Part shown: in pieces, positions 36,322-64,000 of the stretch
Layout: the number at the start of each line of letters is the position of its first letter
Position numbering within the stretch: the stretch's first letter is position 1
Assembly: GCF_901709675.1 (NCBI RefSeq)
Contig: NC_051096.1
Span: 4,801,001 to 4,865,000, forward strand
Origin: Syngnathus acus
Taxonomy: Eukaryota > Chordata > Actinopteri > Syngnathiformes > Syngnathidae
Direction of reading: 5' to 3'
DNA: 64,000 nucleotides
Position numbers and translations under genes: made by a program
The notes under the pieces: generated by a model
What the model saw: the letters and a program-made list of their open reading frames with translations, nothing else
The model's database searches: none
Told to the model about the DNA's origin: nothing

Positions 36322-36708
36322 CCGTATTTTCCGGACTATAAGGCGCACCTAAAAACCTACAATTTTCTCAAAAGCCGACAGTGCGCCTTATAGTCGGGTG
36401 CGTCTTATTTATGGACCAAATTCCTAAATTTAAACTGGCCCGAAGCATTGTGTCATGAAACCAATCATAGGTGGCCTGCTGAAGACTATGAATCATGAAT
36501 CAAAAAGACTATGGATCATTATTTTGTGATTATAAAGTAATTTGTTGCGTCTGAAATTGAAATGAAAAAGATAAAATGGAGAATGATTTGATTTGGATTA
36601 AAAATCTGCATTAATGGTGCGCCTTATAGTCCGGTGCGCCTTATATAAGGACAAAGTTTTAAAATGGGCCATTCATTGAAGGTGCGCCTTATAGTCCGGA
36701 AAATACGG
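36322..36708. mobile_element. Non-autonomous DNA transposon (MITE-like)
   Basis: The element has near-perfect terminal inverted repeats of about 28 bp starting CCGTATTTTCCGGAC, with the complement at the right end (GTCCGGAAAATACGG). TA dinucleotides flank both sides (36320-36321 and 36709-36710), as a TA target duplication would. Parts of the inverted repeat (GCGCCTTATAGTC) recur inside, near 36384 and 36620. It has no coding capacity. The terminus is one often seen in fish genomes; I do not assign a superfamily. Confidence 0.8.
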
Positions 36709-36710
36709 TA

Positions 36711-38012
36711 GATTCCAGATAAGCTAACAGTTAGCCTAGCTTCATTCCATTTCTTCTTGCGATTTTAAGTTCAGCCTGGATCGCGTCTGGTTTGGGGGAG
36801 AAGTTGAAATTTTATCTTTCCGTGTCAAGCGGTTATTTCGAGTACAATAAAAGCACATGTGCTGATTTCTTCTTCATAATGTGACGTCTTTCCCGTTTTA
36901 ATAATCTGTTGAGATGTTAAAAAATGTGCGTGCCTGGCTTAAATAGCAACACTAGTTTCCACTTCCTCATTGTCTTTTTAATCATTCCAGATGAGGCAAG
37001 CTTTTTGCGCCAGAGGAAGGCGGACAGTTGCCTCCCATCATGCCCATGGACCTCTTTGGGTATCAGCTATCTCCTGCCAAAAGACGAGCCTATTTATAGG
37101 AACTCTCGGAGGATCCAAACCGCATTTGTTTAGGTCAAGGCTGAGCTCACCGTCCATTAAAACAATCTGGGGAATCTCGAATGACTCTTGCCGCATGAGG
37201 AGGAGGAATTTGAGATAAAGCAAACAGATCTCCGTTGACCCCCCCAATGGAAAAACAAAATAACGAGCCCAGCTGACGGAGGAGGATACTCATTTCAAGT
37301 TGATAAGTGGACCAGACGAGTGCGCACGCAGCAACTTGGAGCCTCGCTGTTGAACGTCGGCCAAGCGGGAGCGAGGGTGATTAATGGAAATGTCAACTCC
37401 AAGACCGAGAAGCCAAAAACCCTCTCGGCCATTTTGTGTCCAAGTTAATAGATTTTGATCACACTCCTACTCATACGCGGCGAAACACCTTGAGCTAGAA
37501 ACATTGGCTGCAAAATGACAAAACTGAGGCGGGACTCAAAAGGGCAAAGGTCAAACGAGCTTTAACCTGGACAGCGTAGAGCATGTAAAAACGTAGCCCG
37601 GTGGACTGAGACTGTTTGATAGGTCCCAAACCCTGCTGACAAGGTCCAGAACATTCCATTTCCAAAGTCATGACTCGGTTTCTGAGAACAGCGAGAACAA
37701 AATCCAACAGGAAGTGGGGTGGGGGAGTGTGTACAGTACATGTTTTCAAGGCCGTGCCTTAAAACTTTGGTATCTCACGGACTGGCGTTGACCCAAAACT
37801 TGATGTATCTGCTCATTATTTCATTAGGAATAACATTAGGAGAAGGAATAACAAAATAGGAAACATGTAAATCCTACAAAGTGGAATGTCCATCCAAAAA
37901 AAAAAATGATTCCATTAGGGAGTTGAAGCAAAATGCTTTTGAAAATATCCAATTGGTCAGCTTTGAGGTCAAATTGAGACTTCAGCTGAGAAAAGTAGTC
38001 CAAAACAAAAAC
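36711..38012. other. Intergenic region between transposon and tandem repeat
   Basis: This stretch is AT-rich with no open frame of coding character and no recognised repeat. Confidence 0.45.
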
Positions 38013-38455
38013 CAAATAATATTTGAAATAATAAATCAAAAGATTTTATTTGAATAATTTGATTGTTGATTTTTGTGAAATTATTTAACCAATTATTCAC
38101 ATTTTCACCTATTTTAAGGGATAAGTTACAACAACAAATATTCCAGGTCTTTTGAGGACAAATAATATTTGAAATAATAAATCAAAGGATTTTATTTGAA
38201 TAATTTGATTATTGATTTTTGTGAAAATTTTTAACCAATTATGAACATTTTCACCTATTTTAAGGGATAAGTTACAGCAACAAATATTCCGGGTCTTTTG
38301 AGGACAAATAATATTTGAAATAATAAATCAAAGGATTTTATTGGAATAGTTTGATTGTTGATTTTTGTGAAATTATTTAACCAATTATTAATATTTTCAC
38401 CTAGTTTAAAGGATAAGTTACTGCAAGAAATATTCCCGGGTCTTTTGAGGACACA
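38013..38455 (+). repeat. Tandem repeat, three copies of a 146-bp unit
   Basis: Copies begin at 38013, 38159 and 38305, each starting CAAATAATATTTGAAATAAT and ending near GGTCTTTTGAGGA. Spacing is exactly 146 bp for the first two steps. Each unit is AT-rich. The third copy is the most diverged. Confidence 0.9.
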
Positions 38456-41400
38456 ACATAGCTCAAGATGTATTTATGTAAGCTGTTACATATGCTTGCC
38501 GATAGCGACAAACTTTTATTGTAATTCCAGCAGTGCCTATAAAACACAGTAGGATGACGGACTCACTGGCCTCAAGTATCTTATCGGATCAACTTTATTT
38601 TAGATTGAGGGTAGCGAATTACTTCTTATGACAGTTTATAATGTTAAATTGCTGCTTACTGATGTTTTCTTAGCCAGCGGTTGTGCCGCCCGAAGCTAAA
38701 CAAGGTCACATGATCAACACGAGGTTGTGGTTTCACCTCAAACCGGGGAGACGGATTTTGAAACGCCGTGTCACGCTTTTTGCGTTGGGATACGCAACCA
38801 CCATGCGAAAACGGAAGAACATGTGGCGGTCCCTCGGTTTCCACTCTTCTGGGAAGACTTTTTACAAGATCCTGGAGAGTACTTGTGGGATTTTTTTTTT
38901 TTTTTTTGCCCAGTCATACAAATATTTGAGATGATGTTGGACAAGAAGACTTGTCTACTCCTCCAATCTCTGTTGTGGTTGATTTTAAAGGTGTTTAATT
39001 CCATATTCTACTCCAAACTATTCCCACCGCAAAGAGAATTTCACATAAGTTTCAAGATCTTGGATGGTGCTTTTATTTGAGACATTCATCCAGCATAAAC
39101 CACTCCCTAAATGGACTTTGTCACTTGGCTTCCTGGCAAGCTTCTTTGGGACAAACTGTTCACAGTAACCACATACTCTTTATAACTCAGCGCCATATAG
39201 CAAATAAAGCAAACTCAGCAGTAAATGTGAGCTGCAGGCACAAAAATTGACAAAAAAATAGAATGCCTGTAAATTAATATCACTAAGTTTTAGCCAAAAA
39301 TTTTTTTTTTAAATGAGGATTTTCACAGGTATCCACAGTGAGGATAAATCGAGAACATGGTGACCAGGGTTGGGTAAACATCAACACCGATAACCCAGAG
39401 GGTGACTTGGCCATGTTGATGGGCTTATCTCCTCGTGATTGGATGGCAGCCAATAAACACAGGACGTGAAATAATCTAAAGCCTCTTTGTGATTTTTTTT
39501 TTTTCCCTTTGCTGCTTAGAAGTTGTGCTACAACATTTCTTCAACCTTGTTGTAGCAACTGTGTAAGCACATTTTTGGATGACATTACATTGACAAATGT
39601 GCATGGCTCATGTCCCTGGACCATCCTTACATTGTCAACAAAAGGGAAGGCAAGTCATATAAACAAAATGAGTAACGATACAAGAACGCATGAGGCAAAG
39701 TCAACCTCTAAATATAGTCGCCTGACAATGTTATTATCACAGTAGGGGCCATGCTCTTATCTTTCACCCTTCACTCCCATTGTTTTACAATTTGAACAGA
39801 TGACAGCTTCACTAAGCTAAGGGGGGGGGGGCGGCAAGGGGGGGGGCTTGTTATATAACACCTGCGACTGACCGTGGCTGCTTTGGGCTGTTTTCCAGGA
39901 GCAACACTTTATAAATTATTTTGGGCTTGGTTTAATGTGCCAGGGGTGGAACAAGTCTCTACTATTTACTTGAGTCATACCTGAAAATTCGCTCAGGCTA
40001 ATTTAGGCGAAGGGAAATGGAATTAAAATGACATGTAAAAGTTTTCCTTGGAAGAAGAAGATTTTAGGCCAGAATTTTTCTATCCTTGCTGAAATTAGCC
40101 TGTCAAAAGTGAAATGTCAGTCATAAATTCACCTAGTTGCATTTTTTTTGGGTGCTATTTTGCAACACCCTAAAATGCCACAAGGTGGCGACAATTCTCC
40201 CACCACTGAGGTAGAATCTTCGAAGTGGCTATTTAAATACATCTGTAAGGCATTTATTTTTAAAAGTAATGTTGAATTTGAAATGATTCTAACCTGTTTT
40301 AGGAACAATTAGTGCTATATGTATGATTTAAACTACTTTCACAGGGCATTGCACTTTCATTAACATTGCACTGAACAATTCAAAAATCGACATAATCGAA
40401 ATGAACACGTTCACAAAGAAGAAAGTATAAATGTTTGCAGCACTCACAAGTCTTATCTAATGTTTACGTCGTCTCTACTTGACTCAAGCTAACATTGAGC
40501 CATTTTTGAAGTGGTCACGTGGTTATTTAATAAGTTGAAGGGGTCGGGAACACTTAGAATGGATGTGTTCCCATCTGTTCCATGTACTGTACAATCTTGT
40601 TTTAATGCATCATAGCTTGATTAAACAAAGCCTACACTACATCAGAGATGATTTGTCAAACAAGCATTACTCAGATTTTCCAGACATGAAACACTAGTGT
40701 CAGCTTCAGTTAAAATATGACTCTCTAACTGCAACCATCTGTGTGTGCATGTGTGTGTGTGTGCTTGCACTCGCAAGTGTAACCCATCATCCATGTGCAT
40801 TTGCGTGTTCTGAATCATGCCTGAATGTCTTTCCAAAGCCGCTTCCAGGTACGTTCATTGGATCTCTGCTCAAACAAAGATTAAAGCAGTAGGTTATGCA
40901 AGGTTCACATTTAAAAACAAAATAGACCATCCACCCCTGGACGTCATCAAGTGCCCATGTTCTCATCAGGGGAGGCGGAGAGGTCAGACAGGATTTCCCT
41001 CACCGCTAACAGTTGACTACGTAAATATCAAACTGGGAACAAACATGTTTTTTTTGGGAGAGGGCAACAGGAAACGCCAGACAAAGCGTCTGGGATGAAG
41101 CTGAACGGCAATCACGTTTCCCATCGCTCATCAGGCGGCAAGTTTCTTAAGAAATACAATTTTGTTTGCGTGTCTTGACCTTGTGACCTTGACAATGTTA
41201 ACAAAACACAGCACGAGTCGGTTCAATCTTTGAGTGGCTACTATGTAAACACAAATCAGCCACTAGCACGATTTAAAACAGAGGTAGGAAGATAGGCCTG
41301 TCTGAACCAGCCATGCCATTCTAAAACAAATAGACCTCAGAGGAGATGCTGCCCTCTTGTGGTTTATCTGTGCAGGTGAAACAAAAGGCATGTAAACGTC

Positions 41401-41552
41401 ATTCTGTTTCATTTCACCTTTAAAAAAGCATCTAAACAGAAAAGCCACAAATATGATGCATGTTACTATTAAATTGATCGTAATAAATTGATAAAGAATC
41501 TAAACCACACCTGTCAAAATATAACAAAATATAACCAGCTTAAAGCAGATAC
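38456..41552. other. Intergenic region between grb10 and trio
   Basis: No gene was recognised. The stretch contains T and G tracts (for example G-rich 39821-39846), a TG microsatellite at about 40741-40762, and two CTCF-like core matches (40178-40190 and 41348-41362). Confidence 0.45.
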
Positions 41553-41575
41553 ACATATATATATATATATATATA
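41553..41575 (+). repeat. (AT)n microsatellite
   Basis: A short AT run lies directly against the left end of the inverted-repeat element. Confidence 0.85.
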
Positions 41576-41786
41576 CAGGACTGTCTTAGAAAATTAGAAT
41601 ATTGTGATAGTTTTTTTATTTTCTGTAATGCAATTAGAAAAAAACAAAAATGTCATACATTCTGGATTCATTACAAATCAGCTAAAATATTGCAAGCCTT
41701 TTATTAATTTAATTTTTCTTTTTTTAATTGCATTGCAGAAAATAAAGAACTTTGTCACAATATTCTAATTTTCTGAGACAGTCCTG
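41576..41786. mobile_element. Short inverted-repeat transposable element
   Basis: The left end reads CAGGACTGTCTTAGAAAATT and the right end is its complement with one or two changes (AATTTTCTGAGACAGTCCTG). The inverted repeats extend roughly 30-55 bp with a TTTTCTGTAATGCAATT / AATTGCATTGCAGAAAA pair inside. There is no coding capacity. The sequence resembles a common fish MITE; the family name is not certain. Confidence 0.75.
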
Positions 41787-41849
41787 AAATCATATATATA
41801 ATTTGCCCTGTTAACGAGAAATAAAAACAATCAAAGACAGGTGCTCATG

Positions 41850-43288
41850 TCCATTACGTTTAATCTTCAAATAACTGATGGCAAAATGAAACTATTTACA
41901 AGGAATCTATGGTCTGTACAAAGAAATATACATGCAATAGTACAAAATAAAAATAAGTAGCAGACATACTTTATGAAATGAGTGAAATGAGACAGGTAAC
42001 AAAAAAAAAACAGGACAAAACAAAAAAAAAACCTAAACTGAGGTATCCAGTTCAAGTTTGCACACCTTAAAAAATAAATAAAATGTTACACAGGACTTTA
42101 TGAGTTTGCTGAATTTGGCAAAGAACTATCTGTACACAAAACGATTTACAAAACAGCTCGTCAAATTGAACTTCACTTCTGCATTTTGTTCTTTTTGCCT
42201 TCTGTAAACAATCATTTCACATAACCAAGTGTGTGAAACAACAATAAAACGTTAACAAATTAAATGCTCGCAACTTTGGTGTACCAATACTACACAGGAC
42301 AAACAGTACAAAGAAAAATTTGATCAAATCGAATGATTGTAGCCGATGACACGCAACTACCAGCAGTTCTCGCAGTCCCAAAGTGCATACCTTCCAAATG
42401 CACTCATTCTTATTATACATATTGACGGAGTTCTTCATAAATAGTTGCATAAAATGTTAAAGCTGCAACATTGCACATGAGAAAAAGAAATGTACGATGA
42501 GTGCATTTACACTTTTGTTTTCCTCAGGCGAATGAGTCATATACTTGAGAAGAAGTTTGAGATACGGATCTTGCCTAACATCCCAAATTTTTTACGAGTA
42601 AGTAAGACAAAGTAAGGCTGAAACATGTTCCTTTAACAATGTTTTTTTTTTTTTTCTCTTGTTGTTAGGTGTCTCGCTGGACGGCGTATTTGAAAGTCTT
42701 CACGGCTCGCCGACAATGGTCCTCAAAATGGAGTCCGTGCGTGTGTCTTTTTGTAGAAATTTACGAAAGTATGTTGGAGTGTAAAATGCAAACAAAAACG
42801 CACAAGATGGCGTCACTTTCTATGGAAAAGCTGTCCGCTGGTTGCCTTTGAACCTTTGCTAAGGAAAATAAATTACTTATACAGTACTATATATATTCTT
42901 TTTGTCATTTTTTTTTTTGTTGATTTCCCTACAAAAATGTGAGCAAGCAGCAGTAGACGAGGGCATCCATGCACTCCGAAAGGACTGAGTGATTTTTTTT
43001 TTTTGTGAAGAAGGATAAGCTCAGCGTTTTTGTTGGCATAGCAAACATTTCCTATGGTTGCTCTGACTTGGGTTGCAAAATTATAGGAATTTTCAAAATT
43101 GGAATATTCCCATGGGAAGTGAGGAGAATTAAAATGGTCGATAAGAAAAGTTTGATTCTAAATTAATGTTGTTGGGGCGGGCGTTCTTTTTTCTACCATT
43201 GAAGGAGGAGTTTTAAAACTCCACACTTCCCATGGAGATTTACCGGAAAAGTTGAGGGGAAAATTTCCCAGCCCTTTGCAACCCTCGT
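41850..43288 (-). other. Probable trio 3' UTR
   Basis: The 1.4 kb beyond the trio stop is AT-rich with A and T tracts and no other gene. A variant signal ATTAAA (complement TTTAAT at about 41859) could end it, but no clear AATAAA was found, so the limit is a guess. Confidence 0.35.
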
Positions 43289-63761
<20,473 letters not shown>

Positions 63762-63809
63762 CTAAGACACAAAAAACATTTTTTGGTGGCGAGTCAATAC
63801 AAGGAACAA

Positions 63810-63905
63810 GCTTGTGTCCCAATACTTTTTTGACCATTTACGGTATATGTGGCAATCGAGGATGTGTCCCAATACTGCTGTGTGTCCCAATACTTTTGTC
63901 CACAT
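63810..63905 (+). repeat. Repeated GTGTCCCAATACT phrases, probable transposon end
   Basis: The phrase GTGTCCCAATACT occurs three times within about 100 bp (near 63814, 63865 and 63883), the last extended to TTTTGTCCAC. This resembles the terminal sequence of a frequent fish DNA transposon. No element body was found between the copies. Confidence 0.5.
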
Positions 63906-64000
63906 TGAACAGGCTGTGGTTTGTAATTTTTATTTCTTACATTTTAGACCAGATCAGTCTTGAATGCTGCGGGGCGTAATAAACGAGAAGAAGCGGTCAC

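Overview
The window is vertebrate nuclear DNA, almost certainly from a ray-finned (teleost) fish. It has spliced genes with GT-AG introns, many introns of only 70-150 bp, fish-type dispersed repeats, long homopolymer and CA/GT tracts, and proteins that align by eye with vertebrate snrk, rpl14, grb10 and trio. No bacterial, viral or CRISPR-like system is present.

Layout: all four genes lie on the minus strand. (1) snrk, 720-4577 plus a candidate 5' UTR exon near 7.34-7.6 kb: six coding exons for the SNF1-related kinase domain and the start of its tail; the large C-terminal exon lies off the left edge. (2) rpl14, 8974-10511: complete, six exons, 140 codons, a first coding exon holding only ATG, a pyrimidine-tract start, and a poly(A) signal 12 bp after the stop. 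(3) grb10, 14744-31726 with a candidate UTR exon at about 34.2 kb: complete, 16 coding exons joining in perfect phase to 593 codons, plus one or two candidate internal first exons that would give a short isoform. (4) trio, 43289-63761: 59 exons in 20.5 kb give 3000 residues in one frame: Sec14, spectrin repeats, GEF1 (DH-PH), SH3, GEF2 (DH-PH), SH3, Ig and a C-terminal kinase. Its first exons lie off the right edge.

The spaces between hold a non-autonomous DNA transposon (36.3-36.7 kb), a short inverted-repeat element (41.6-41.8 kb), a 146-bp tandem repeat (38.0-38.45 kb), an eroded SINE-like copy (6.6 kb), microsatellites, and several matches to the CTCF core motif around trio.

The genes do not form one pathway. 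snrk is an LKB1-activated kinase, rpl14 a ribosomal protein, grb10 a receptor-kinase adaptor, and trio a Rac/Rho exchange factor. The most interesting signals are splicing ones: a 21-nt in-phase microexon in trio PH1, a 33-nt in-phase cassette in the trio linker, a 66-bp in-frame mini-intron before the trio kinase, and internal first exons in grb10. Exon boundaries were placed by reading splice sites and checking that every join keeps phase, so single-base slips are possible but unlikely within the coding exons.
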